The notes under the pieces were generated by a model. It was not told the origin of the DNA. It saw nothing but the letters and a program-made list of their open reading frames with translations, and made no database searches. This document shows positions 7,363-14,834 of a stretch of DNA of 16,709 nt, piece after piece (position 1 is the stretch's first letter; each line of letters opens with the position of its first letter). Source of the stretch: Muribaculaceae bacterium (GTDB lineage: Bacteria > Bacteroidota > Bacteroidia > Bacteroidales > Muribaculaceae); NCBI GenBank assembly GCA_016287065.1, contig JAEEVB010000015.1, positions 1-16,709 of the forward strand, given 5' to 3'. The translations under genes and the position numbers were made by a program.

Positions 7363-7758
7363 TCACTTATATAAGATATTTTTACTGTTACAAACTCTAG
7401 ATGTTTCCAAACTTGAAGCCCCAAAATTTGCAATTATACCCAACTCGTAGCCTGTAGCTTTCAAATAATTCATGACTTGACTTTTATAGATATTCAAGAT
7501 TTCAGATACTGCTTTCAGTTCTACAATGATTTTATCATAACAGACGAAGTCAGCAAAGTAGAATTTTTGCAATTGCTTACCTTTGTATTCGATCGGCAAA
7601 CGAACTTCACGTTTAAACGGAATTCCAGCTAAAGCAAATTCCATTTCTAAAGCCTCTTGATAGACTGCCTCGAGAAAACCACAACCCAGGTGGTTGTAAA
7701 CCTCAAGAAAACAACCTGTGATTTTGTAAGACTCATTAGGATATAAGAGCACTGCCAT
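7363..7758 (-). CDS. GxxExxY family protein (PD-(D/E)XK nuclease-like)
   Basis: The 131-residue protein carries the motif that names the family, GFLEAVY (Gly27-Glu30-Tyr33), in the context NHLGCGFLEAVYQEALEME. Further on it has Asp70 (FYFADF), Glu80-x-Lys82 (IIVELKAV) and Gln94-x3-Tyr98 (SQVMNYLKATG), a layout that fits a PD-(D/E)XK nuclease core. Its length is close to the usual size of about 125 residues, so it looks complete. The family's function is not established. No signal peptide is seen. Start and stop lie 8 bp and 1 bp from inverted 9-bp repeat arrays, and the gene is more AT-rich than the flanking genes, both suggesting independent acquisition. Confidence 0.88.
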   Translation of the reverse strand: MAVLLYPNESYKITGCFLEVYNHLGCGFLEAVYQEALEMEFALAGIPFKREVRLPIEYKGKQLQKFYFADFVCYDKIIVELKAVSEILNIYKSQVMNYLKATGYELGIIANFGASSLETSRVCNSKNILYK

Positions 7759-7766
7759 AAGAACAA

Positions 7767-7793
7767 ATTCGTGCTATTCGCGTAATTCGCATT
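7767..7793. repeat. Right inverted array of three 9-bp units
   Basis: Three consecutive 9-bp units each beginning ATTCG start at 7767, 7776 and 7785 on the plus strand; the last is ATTCGCATT, identical to the outer unit of the left array read on the opposite strand. The array begins 8 bp upstream of the GxxExxY start codon and so includes or abuts its ribosome-binding region. It is followed by a short T-run and 30 bp of unremarkable sequence before the murQ stop. Confidence 0.65.
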
Positions 7794-7827
7794 TTTAACA
7801 CACGGTATACAATTCACATAACCGGGA

Positions 7828-8649
7828 TTAGGGATTTTGCTTGCGATAGGCATCGGTGGCTTTTTTCACCGAACCATACTCGAGCAGCAACTGGCGTGCC
7901 TCGTCGTACGACAGTTTCAACTCCTCGGCCACCCAGCGCGTGCCACGGTCTACAAGTTTGTTGTTGGTGAGCTGCATGTTCACCATCTTGTTACCCTTCA
8001 CACGTCCCAACTGTATCATGGCAGTGGTTGAAATCATGTTGCAGATGAGTTTCTGCCCTGTTCCCGATTTCATGCGACTGCTTCCAGTAACATACTCGGG
8101 CCCCACAATCATTTCGATGGGAATCTCGGCCACTTGTGAGATGGGGGCATCGGGGTTGCTTGTGATGCAGCCAGTAAGGCATCCGTGCTCACGGGCATCG
8201 CGCAATGCACCAATAACATAGGGAGTGGTTCCCGAAGCAGCAATGCCAATGACAGTATCGAGTTCGTTCACGCCATGTTCGAGTAAGTCCTTCCATCCCT
8301 GGTGCTCATCATCCTCGGCCTTTTCCACAGCATTGCGCAGGGCAGTATCACCACCGGCAATGAGTCCGATAACCCAGCCCGAACCAACGCCAAAAGTGGG
8401 TGGAATCTCGCTAGCATCAAGCACACCAAGTCGGCCTGAAGTGCCAGCCCCCATATAGAAGATGCGTCCGCCTTCCTTCATGCGCTCGACAATGCCTGTG
8501 ACGAGTTTCTCGATTTGCGGGATAGCCTTCTGCACAGCATCGGCCACCTTGTGGTCCTCCTGATTAATGTCAGTGAGGATTTCAAGAACCGATTTCTTCT
8601 CAAGATCGTTATAGAGCGAAGGTTGCTCACTAATTTTGACAAAAGCCAT
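7828..8649 (-). CDS. murQ: N-acetylmuramic acid 6-phosphate etherase
   Basis: MurQ cleaves the lactyl ether of MurNAc-6-phosphate to give GlcNAc-6-phosphate and D-lactate in the cytosol. The 273-residue sequence shows a SIS sugar-isomerase domain with the phosphate-binding MGAGTSGRLGVLDASE (residues 66-81). The catalytic glutamates fall at Glu81 (EIPPTFGVG) and Glu112 in the GGDTALRNAVEKAEDDE region, at the same 31-residue spacing as in the E. coli enzyme. IAASGTTPYV and SSRMKSGTGQK are also conserved. It is shorter than E. coli MurQ (about 298) because the C-terminal tail is reduced. It lies 68 bp downstream of the kinase gene in the same direction. D-lactate made here can be used by the Dld-type dehydrogenase encoded upstream. 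Confidence 0.96.
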   Translation of the reverse strand: MAFVKISEQPSLYNDLEKKSVLEILTDINQEDHKVADAVQKAIPQIEKLVTGIVERMKEGGRIFYMGAGTSGRLGVLDASEIPPTFGVGSGWVIGLIAGGDTALRNAVEKAEDDEHQGWKDLLEHGVNELDTVIGIAASGTTPYVIGALRDAREHGCLTGCITSNPDAPISQVAEIPIEMIVGPEYVTGSSRMKSGTGQKLICNMISTTAMIQLGRVKGNKMVNMQLTNNKLVDRGTRWVAEELKLSYDEARQLLLEYGSVKKATDAYRKQNP

Positions 8650-8717
8650 TACGATAAAGTTTTTAAAGTTTCACTTTAAGTATAGAAATAGAGAGAAACA
8701 CAAAGTTCAACAGCTCA

Positions 8718-9566
8718 TTATTGCACAGTAGAATGATACTTGATGAGGCCTTCCATCGGGTCTTGAATGATGCGCCCAATGGTAATGCCAAGCTGTTGTG
8801 CAGCCTCGATGAGGGTGTCCTTCTGTTTGAGAGCGATAGAGCCCACAAAGTTACAGGGCAGTTCCTGATAGTTCTTGTAGTTGGCCACATTGCGCTTAAA
8901 GAAGTCGGTGAAGGAGCGGAACACGACATTACGCACCTCGGGCACGTCCATATTACGTTCTAGGAAGGGGGCAAACTGTGCCAAGAAACGGTTAGCGGCA
9001 GGTTTGCGATAAACTGCCTCAATGATCTTGGTACGGTCGAGTTTGTACTCCTCGAGGAACTTCTGGCAAATGTGTTCGGGCAACTGTTTCTTGAGCACAT
9101 CACCCACCAACAGCTTGCCAAGCACGGCACCACTGCCCTCGTCGCCTAGAATGTAACCCAGTGGCGAAACATTGTCGACCACTTTCTCACCGTCGTAATA
9201 GCAAGAGTTGGAACCAGTTCCAATAATGCAAGCAATACCCGGCTTGCGCTGACACAGTGCGCGAGCAGCTGCAAGGAGGTCGCTGTCGACTTCAATCTTG
9301 ACTGCAGTGGGTATATTGGCCTTGAGGGCATTCACCACTTGCTGCTTGATTTCGTCGGAGATGATACCGGCACCATAGTAATAAATCTCGTCGATCTTGT
9401 AGTTGGCCAGATGAGGCATTAGTTCGTCTTTGATGCGAACGGTCATTTCCTCTTCGGTCATCAACAAAGCGTTCATTCCGGTCGTGAAAATCTGAGCGAC
9501 CTTCTCAGTTCCATTAAGCAGACACCAATCAATCTTGGTTGATCCGCAATCAGCAATTAAAATCAT
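8718..9566 (-). CDS. murK: BadF/NAGK-type amino-sugar kinase, probable MurNAc kinase
   Basis: The 282-residue protein is an actin-fold ATPase of the BadF/BadG/BcrA/BcrD group that includes N-acetylglucosamine kinase. The phosphate-1 loop is IADCGSTKIDW (residues 4-14), the hinge/phosphate-2 region is CIIGTGSNSCYYDG (113-126), and LGDEGSGAVLG (140-150) matches the adenosine side. A catalytic aspartate is expected in the VDSDLLAAARA segment (93-103). Placement directly before murQ matches the murK-murQ order known from Tannerella, where the kinase makes MurNAc-6-phosphate in the cytosol; it replaces the phosphotransferase step of E. coli MurP. The start lies 5 bp after the NagX-like gene's stop. 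GlcNAc as an additional or alternative substrate cannot be excluded. Confidence 0.85.
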   Translation of the reverse strand: MILIADCGSTKIDWCLLNGTEKVAQIFTTGMNALLMTEEEMTVRIKDELMPHLANYKIDEIYYYGAGIISDEIKQQVVNALKANIPTAVKIEVDSDLLAAARALCQRKPGIACIIGTGSNSCYYDGEKVVDNVSPLGYILGDEGSGAVLGKLLVGDVLKKQLPEHICQKFLEEYKLDRTKIIEAVYRKPAANRFLAQFAPFLERNMDVPEVRNVVFRSFTDFFKRNVANYKNYQELPCNFVGSIALKQKDTLIEAAQQLGITIGRIIQDPMEGLIKYHSTVQ

Positions 9567-9571
9567 AGTAG

Positions 9572-10726
9572 TTATATTTTTATGTAAATTTTCTTCTTAT
9601 AAAGGATGTAGCCAAACATCCAGCAAATGCACACGAAAACGATGGCATAGAGGCATGAAGCCGATTCGGGCGACCAAGTCACCGCCTTGCAGCCGTCGTG
9701 AATGAGTGAGTGGATGCTAACGGGGTCGCCATCAGCATTTGTCCCAAATTTAATTGCGCTGAAGGCAATGGAGAGAATTGTTCCCACCAGATAGCAGAAC
9801 AGCGGATTCACGCCAAAAGACTGGAAGAACCGGCACCACTTGTTGTGGCCTTTCACATCAATGATGTAGATAAGTAATGCCAGCAAGCAAGATGCCATGC
9901 CGCAAGTGATGAGCACAAAGGTGCTCGACCACATCTTCTTACCACAGGGAATACCATATTGCAACAGCCAGCCACCCAGCACCATCACAATACCTAAAAG
10001 AGCAAGTTTGGTAATACGCTCAGTATTGTTATGATAAGTCGTAATGAGTTTGCCAACCATGAGACCTATGAGCACATGAGCTATGCAAGGCAAGGTGCTC
10101 AGAATGCCTTCGGGGTCAAAAGCAATAATACCATCAAAGACACCCTCCTTGTACATGTGGTTCTCGCCCAACACTGCATTGTCGATGCGAGCAATGATAT
10201 TGTCGGCACTAACGTCATAACCATGCCCAACGGCCAGAATAATGGCATAGGCAACAAGAATGAGTCCTATGAGCCAAGGGATGAAGCGATGCTTCAAGGT
10301 GACAGCAATCATCGACCCGAAGAAGTAGGCCAAAGCCAGTCGCTGGAAAACACCCAGAATGCGCAGATGGTTGATAGCACGGTCGACAAAGTCGATATCG
10401 GGATTAAACAATCCACGAAGCCATACCGCAAACCACGACACAGCCCATCCAATGAGGAACAGTATCACCGTGCGTTTCACAATCTTGAAAAATGACTGAC
10501 CGCTCAAAGTGAAATTGAACTTCCGCAGCGAGAAATACATCGATACCCCCATAACAAACACAAAGAAGGGGAAAACCAAATCGGTAGGTGTAAGGCCTTC
10601 CCATTCGGCATGTTCAAGAGGTGCATAAATGCTACTCCAGGTACCAGGGTTATTGACCAGCAGCATGCCTGCTATGGTGATACCACGCAGTATGTCGAGT
10701 GCAAGTAATCGTTTAGGTTGTGCCAT
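9572..10726 (-). CDS. nagX: NagX/HGSNAT-like transmembrane amino-sugar acetyltransferase
   Basis: The 384-residue multi-pass membrane protein aligns by eye along its whole length with the membrane domain of human heparan-alpha-glucosaminide N-acetyltransferase: LLALDILRGITIAGMLLVN, then HAEWEGLTPTDLVFPFFVFV, ILGVFQRLALAY, FDPEGILST, and a C-terminal YILYKKKIYIKI. His39 in EHAEWEGL corresponds to the human active-site histidine. HGSNAT uses cytosolic acetyl-CoA to acetylate a glucosamine on the other side of the membrane. Bacterial relatives (COG4299/DUF5009) are called NagX and occur in GlcNAc utilisation clusters. I place the start at the ATG at 10726, whose A is shared with the upstream TAA (TAATG), rather than nine codons upstream; this implies translational coupling. 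The role here is probably acetylation of an amino sugar in the periplasm. Confidence 0.85.
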   Translation of the reverse strand: MAQPKRLLALDILRGITIAGMLLVNNPGTWSSIYAPLEHAEWEGLTPTDLVFPFFVFVMGVSMYFSLRKFNFTLSGQSFFKIVKRTVILFLIGWAVSWFAVWLRGLFNPDIDFVDRAINHLRILGVFQRLALAYFFGSMIAVTLKHRFIPWLIGLILVAYAIILAVGHGYDVSADNIIARIDNAVLGENHMYKEGVFDGIIAFDPEGILSTLPCIAHVLIGLMVGKLITTYHNNTERITKLALLGIVMVLGGWLLQYGIPCGKKMWSSTFVLITCGMASCLLALLIYIIDVKGHNKWCRFFQSFGVNPLFCYLVGTILSIAFSAIKFGTNADGDPVSIHSLIHDGCKAVTWSPESASCLYAIVFVCICWMFGYILYKKKIYIKI

Positions 10727-13518
10727 TATATATCTTTTTTTATTGTTGTACATTCGTCAATCAAGTAGATGAGCGACTGGTAAGGTATGCCGCTATTGGT
10801 GGTGAGCCCTATCTCGCAGGTGCGGCTATTGGAGAAACCGCGCTTGATTCCAGCGTTTTCGATTTGTGGTCGCAACTTACGCAAGGCATAGGCATTGAGT
10901 TCGGGATGCGTAAATCCCTTGTCGCCAGCAAAACCGCAGCACCCTACCCCATCGGGAACAAGCACCTGCGACGAGCAGCGCTTTGCCAAATCAAGGACTT
11001 TGCCATTGATTCCCATGAGTTTTGTTGAGCAGGTGAGGTGCAGAGCAATAGGCTCATCGGTAGCATGAAAATCCAAATCCTGTGCCACATAGTCGTGTAC
11101 AAACTCCATGAGTTCCAATGGTTTGAAGCGAGTGAAATGCTTGCGCATGTGATGCAGACAAGGGCTCTGGTCACACATCACCGGATAAGTGCCCTCGTTG
11201 CTCGCCTGCCACATGGTTTCCTCAAGTTCGAGTGCCTTTTGCTTGGCGAGGTCGGGCATGCCTTTGCTTTCCCAAATCATGCCGCAGCACATCTTTTTCA
11301 TGTTTTGCGGGAAGATGACTTGCCAGCCAGCCTTTTTCAAGAAGGCCACCACCTTGTCGGTTAGGTCGGTTTTCTCACCCTGATGGCCGTACCCCATTGT
11401 CTGATTCAAGCAACTGGGGAAATACACCACCTTCTTGTCGGTTTCGGGCATTGCCACGGTCTTTGCCCTGTGTGCCTTGGGCAGCGACGGTGTCCAGAGC
11501 GGCATACCCACCTTGTGGAGCGCCTTTCCAGTGAACGCCACACCACCATCGCGCAGCACGAAGTGGGCAGCGTCGGCCACGTAGAGCAACCCTTTCAGTC
11601 CCTTGCGCACACCATTGAGATGACGGGCACAATAACGACCGGTCTTGTATCCCATGCTGCCTTCTGGCAGGCTCTGGGCACGCAGGTCGTGAGTCATGTC
11701 GCCCGTATTGATTTTCATGGGGCAGGATGTGCTGCACAAGCCATCGGCAGCACAGGTGCTGTTGCCGTAATATCTGTATTGTTTCTCAAGACGGGCAAGC
11801 CGCTTGGGATCCTCGCCAGTAGTCTTGAGTCGTGAAATTTCGCGTTGAACCACAATGCGCTGGCGCGACGACAGCGAGAAACCGCTGCTCAGGCAGTTGA
11901 CCTCGCAGAAACCGCATTCCATGCACTTGTCCACATTGGGGTTAGTGAGCGGCATGGGCTTCACATCCTTGATGAAACAGTCGGGGTCGTCGTTGAAAAT
12001 GACACCAGGATTCAAGATGCCTTTGGGGTCGAACAACTGCTTCACCCGACGCATGATTTCGAAAGCCTTCTCGCCCCACTCTTTCTTGACAAAGGGCGCC
12101 ATGTTGCGGCCTGTGCCATGCTCGGCCTTGAGTGAGCCGTCGTACTTGTCGACCACGAGTTTCACAATCTCGTTCATCAGGTTCTTGTAGCGTTCCACCT
12201 CCTCGGGTGTATCGAACGATTGGGCAATGATGAAGTGGTAATTACCCTCAAGAGCGTGCCCATAAATGCAGCTGTCGTCGTAGCCATGCTCGTTGAGCAT
12301 ATTGGCAAGGTCGACAGTGGCGTCAGGCAAATCCTCGATATGGAAGGCAATATCTTCGATAATTACGGTAGTGCCCAACGGACGAGTTCCCGCCACCACA
12401 GGGAAGATGCCAGAGCGGATTGCCCAATATTTGCCATATTCCTCGGGGTTATCGGTGAACTTGGCAGGAACATAGAGCGTGAAATCATCAAGTATCTTCA
12501 TGATGGCAGCGATGTTCTCATCGAGCTGCTCCTTGGTGTCGGCCGAGGTGCGCACCAGTATGGCGGTGAGCCCCTCACCGGTAGTATCTTCGGCCGAAGC
12601 AAGCGACTTCTTGTCAAGAATCTCGGCACACTCCACAGGTCCGCTCTTCATCTTCACCACACACTCGCATGCCTTGCGCATGTCTTCGAAATAGAGCATA
12701 GCGCTGGCCGAGTGCGGATAAAGATGGTCGGTACTCATAGTGAACTGGCTGGCAAATCCCAATGTACCCTCACTGCCCACCATCAGGTGAGTGATGATGT
12801 CGAAAGGATCAGTAAAATTGACGAAGGGCGAGATATTGAGTCCCGTCACATTCTTGATGGCATACTTATGACGAATGCGTTCCACCAGTTCCTTGTCGGC
12901 ATTGACTTCATCGCGAAGGCGTTCGATGCCTGCAATAAACTCGGGGTGAGTTTTCCTGAACTGCTCACGGCTCTGCTCATCGCCCGTATCGAGCACAGTG
13001 CCGTCGGCAAAGACGATGCGCATCGAGTGCAGTATCTTGTCGCTGTTGGCGTGTGTGCCGCAACTCATGCCCGAGGCATTGTTGATGACGATGCCACCCA
13101 CCATGGCCGAAGCCTTCGACGCGGGATCGGGCGAGAATGTGCGGCCATAGGGCTTGAGCAAGGCATCGACTTGGGCACCCACCAGACCCGGCTGCATGGT
13201 GATGACCGAACCATCGGGCGAGATTTCATAATCTTCCCAATTCTTGCCGGCCACAATGAGGATGGAGTCGGTGTTAGTCTGCCCAGAAAGGCTTGTACCT
13301 GCCGCACGGAAGGTGACAGGCAGCCCTAACTCATGGGCCTCTTTGAGCAACCGCGACACCTCCCACTCATTCTTAGAGCGCACCACAACCTTGGGCACAT
13401 GGCGATAGAAACCCGCATCGGTGCCCCACGCCAGACAGCGCAGGTCGTCGGTATACACCCTATCATCAGGGATGAACCAGGAGATGTTGCGTAAGTATGT
13501 CTTATAAAGTCTGTTCAT
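10726..13518 (-). CDS. FAD- and Fe-S-dependent D-lactate dehydrogenase (Dld-II type)
   Basis: The 930-residue protein joins three modules. First comes an FAD-binding oxidase of the glycolate-oxidase/D-lactate type (RAAGTSLSGQ at 71-80, SPDPASKASAMVGG at 129-142, GHALEGNYHF at 420-429, AEHGTGRNM at 465-473). Next is a ferredoxin-like module with C-x2-C-x2-C-x3-C at 532-542 and a second cluster at Cys589, Cys595 and Cys599-Pro. Last are two cysteine-rich CCG domains (Cys703, CCGM at 744-747, Cys782 and Cys787, then Cys830, CCGF at 860-863, Cys901). Length and order match quinone-linked Dld-II enzymes (about 930 residues in Shewanella). No signal peptide or membrane span is visible, so it acts at the inner face of the membrane. 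It lies 18 bp after namZ and is coupled to nagX by TAATG. Because MurQ makes D-lactate, this is the expected substrate; glycolate or another 2-hydroxy acid is the alternative. Confidence 0.88.
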   Translation of the reverse strand: MNRLYKTYLRNISWFIPDDRVYTDDLRCLAWGTDAGFYRHVPKVVVRSKNEWEVSRLLKEAHELGLPVTFRAAGTSLSGQTNTDSILIVAGKNWEDYEISPDGSVITMQPGLVGAQVDALLKPYGRTFSPDPASKASAMVGGIVINNASGMSCGTHANSDKILHSMRIVFADGTVLDTGDEQSREQFRKTHPEFIAGIERLRDEVNADKELVERIRHKYAIKNVTGLNISPFVNFTDPFDIITHLMVGSEGTLGFASQFTMSTDHLYPHSASAMLYFEDMRKACECVVKMKSGPVECAEILDKKSLASAEDTTGEGLTAILVRTSADTKEQLDENIAAIMKILDDFTLYVPAKFTDNPEEYGKYWAIRSGIFPVVAGTRPLGTTVIIEDIAFHIEDLPDATVDLANMLNEHGYDDSCIYGHALEGNYHFIIAQSFDTPEEVERYKNLMNEIVKLVVDKYDGSLKAEHGTGRNMAPFVKKEWGEKAFEIMRRVKQLFDPKGILNPGVIFNDDPDCFIKDVKPMPLTNPNVDKCMECGFCEVNCLSSGFSLSSRQRIVVQREISRLKTTGEDPKRLARLEKQYRYYGNSTCAADGLCSTSCPMKINTGDMTHDLRAQSLPEGSMGYKTGRYCARHLNGVRKGLKGLLYVADAAHFVLRDGGVAFTGKALHKVGMPLWTPSLPKAHRAKTVAMPETDKKVVYFPSCLNQTMGYGHQGEKTDLTDKVVAFLKKAGWQVIFPQNMKKMCCGMIWESKGMPDLAKQKALELEETMWQASNEGTYPVMCDQSPCLHHMRKHFTRFKPLELMEFVHDYVAQDLDFHATDEPIALHLTCSTKLMGINGKVLDLAKRCSSQVLVPDGVGCCGFAGDKGFTHPELNAYALRKLRPQIENAGIKRGFSNSRTCEIGLTTNSGIPYQSLIYLIDECTTIKKDI

Positions 13519-13536
13519 ATCGCAGGTTAAACCGCT

Positions 13537-14778
13537 TTAGCGATAGAGGTAGTATTTGCTTGATTTTAAGCGGAACGACTCAGCGTCCTTATTCCAGTAA
13601 TCGGCCATATCCTCAACCATGTAACGACGTGTGAACAGTTCGCGAATCTTGCTTGTGCCACACACCTTGTCGAACATGGCATAGCGCTTGGGATTCTGCT
13701 CGAAGATTTTCACATCGGGATAGAGCTGGTGCATCACCTGCAGGAAGTAGAACTGAGTGAGCGTGAGATTGGCTATATCCACGTTGGTGATATAGGTCTG
13801 CACACCATGCACTTCCTTCTTCTCCTGATTCACATCCACATTCGTCACGAAGAAAGGTTTCACGTTGATGGGACGGAACTGGAGACCAGGCAGGTGCAGG
13901 TCATTCATCGCATCGGCCACTCGGTCGGCATCGGCCCAAGTAGCACAGAAGAGCTGGAACGGCAGTGTGTAGCCAATACCGGTATTGAAAATGTAGAGCT
14001 CGCCCAAAATGCCACTCAGCGGATAGAAGAAAGCACTCTCGGGTGTTGGAACCTGAGGCGAAGGAAGCACCCAGGGCATGCCTGTGTCGCGGAACTTCAT
14101 GCTTCGTGTCCAGCCCTCCATAGGAATGACGGTGAGTTTGGCCTTACCTTTAATGTAGCCGCCTTCCTCGTTCAAGAAGGTGGCAAGTTCGCCAGGCGTG
14201 AGACCGTAGATATAGGGAATGGCATATTTGCTCACAAAAGAGTAGTAGCCATCTTCAACAAGGTTTCCCTCCACCTTGTTGCCACCTAACGGATTGGGAC
14301 GGTCGAGCACCATAAATTCTTTTCCATTCTCGGCACAAGCTTCCATGCACACGCCCATTGTGGCATAGAAGGTGTAGCTACGGCAACCAATGTCCTGGAT
14401 GTCATAGACTAGCACGTCGATGTCGCGCAACATCTCGGGAGTGGGTTTGTGAGTTTTGCCATAGAGCGAATACATCTTGATTCCCGTCTTGGAGTCCACC
14501 TCATCACCCACAGCGTCGCCAGCATGTGCATTGCCGCGCACACCATGTTCGGGGCCATAAAGGGCCACGAGTTTCACACCCGGAGCCTCGTTGAGGATAT
14601 CGACAGTCGATTTGAGGTTGTTATCGATACCGCTGGGGTTGGTCACCAGCCCCACACGCTTGCCCTGCAGGGGTGCAAAGCCCATATCACGCAGCACCTC
14701 GATGCCAGGTTTCACTTGTGCGTTGGCGGTCAAAACTGCCATTGTGCACAGCGCTATTGTCATTAAAAACTTTTTCAT
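13537..14778 (-). CDS. namZ: NamZ-type exo-beta-N-acetylmuramidase (DUF1343, GH171)
   Basis: The 413-residue protein starts with a signal peptide (MKKFLMTIALCTMAVLTANA), so it is periplasmic or secreted. DUF1343 hallmarks follow in order: GKRVGLVTNPSGID (39-52), ALYGPEHGVRG (72-82) with the conserved Glu77-His78, VYDIQDIGCRSYTFYATMG (124-142) and VLDRPNPLGGNKVEG (157-171). NamZ enzymes remove non-reducing terminal MurNAc from peptidoglycan fragments or the MurNAc-GlcNAc disaccharide. The start is placed at the ATG at 14778, since the frame's upstream extension to 14829 lacks signal character and precedes a clear signal peptide. It lies 56 bp after the permease gene and 18 bp before the D-lactate dehydrogenase gene, which fits a supply role for MurNAc uptake. 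Confidence 0.9.
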   Translation of the reverse strand: MKKFLMTIALCTMAVLTANAQVKPGIEVLRDMGFAPLQGKRVGLVTNPSGIDNNLKSTVDILNEAPGVKLVALYGPEHGVRGNAHAGDAVGDEVDSKTGIKMYSLYGKTHKPTPEMLRDIDVLVYDIQDIGCRSYTFYATMGVCMEACAENGKEFMVLDRPNPLGGNKVEGNLVEDGYYSFVSKYAIPYIYGLTPGELATFLNEEGGYIKGKAKLTVIPMEGWTRSMKFRDTGMPWVLPSPQVPTPESAFFYPLSGILGELYIFNTGIGYTLPFQLFCATWADADRVADAMNDLHLPGLQFRPINVKPFFVTNVDVNQEKKEVHGVQTYITNVDIANLTLTQFYFLQVMHQLYPDVKIFEQNPKRYAMFDKVCGTSKIRELFTRRYMVEDMADYWNKDAESFRLKSSKYYLYR

Positions 14779-14834
14779 ATCGTTCACTGTTAATATAAAG
14801 TGTGAATCTTTCAAATTATACTTGACCAAGGCAA

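Larger units (their letters stand above)
7326..7793 (-). mobile_element. Candidate compact cassette: GxxExxY gene between inverted 9-bp arrays
   Basis: The 468-bp segment consists almost only of the 131-codon GxxExxY gene plus an inverted array of ATT(C/A)G-type 9-bp units at each end. Both arrays end outward with the same unit, ATTCGCATT, and both lie within 8 bp of the gene's start or stop. The segment is visibly more AT-rich than the neighbouring genes and sits between murQ and the esterase gene. No target-site duplication and no transposase were found, so active movement is not shown. It may be mobilised in trans or may be a locally expanded repeat module. Confidence 0.45.

Noticed and set aside
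10727..10753. Nine-codon upstream start for the NagX-like gene
   Set aside because: The ATG at 10726 forms a TAATG coupling with the preceding stop and begins where homology to the family begins.
12220..13329. Long plus-strand reading frame of 369 codons opposite the D-lactate dehydrogenase
   Set aside because: It has no recognisable domain, is rich in His/Arg/Ile as expected for an antisense shadow, and lies wholly within a well-supported gene.
14779..14829. Upstream extension of namZ by 17 codons to 14829
   Set aside because: The extension lacks signal-peptide character, while a standard signal peptide begins at the ATG at 14778.
14779..14834. Internal promoter before namZ (CAAATTATA on the plus strand)
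   Set aside because: The spacing is one base off the TAnnTTTG consensus and no -33 element is seen.
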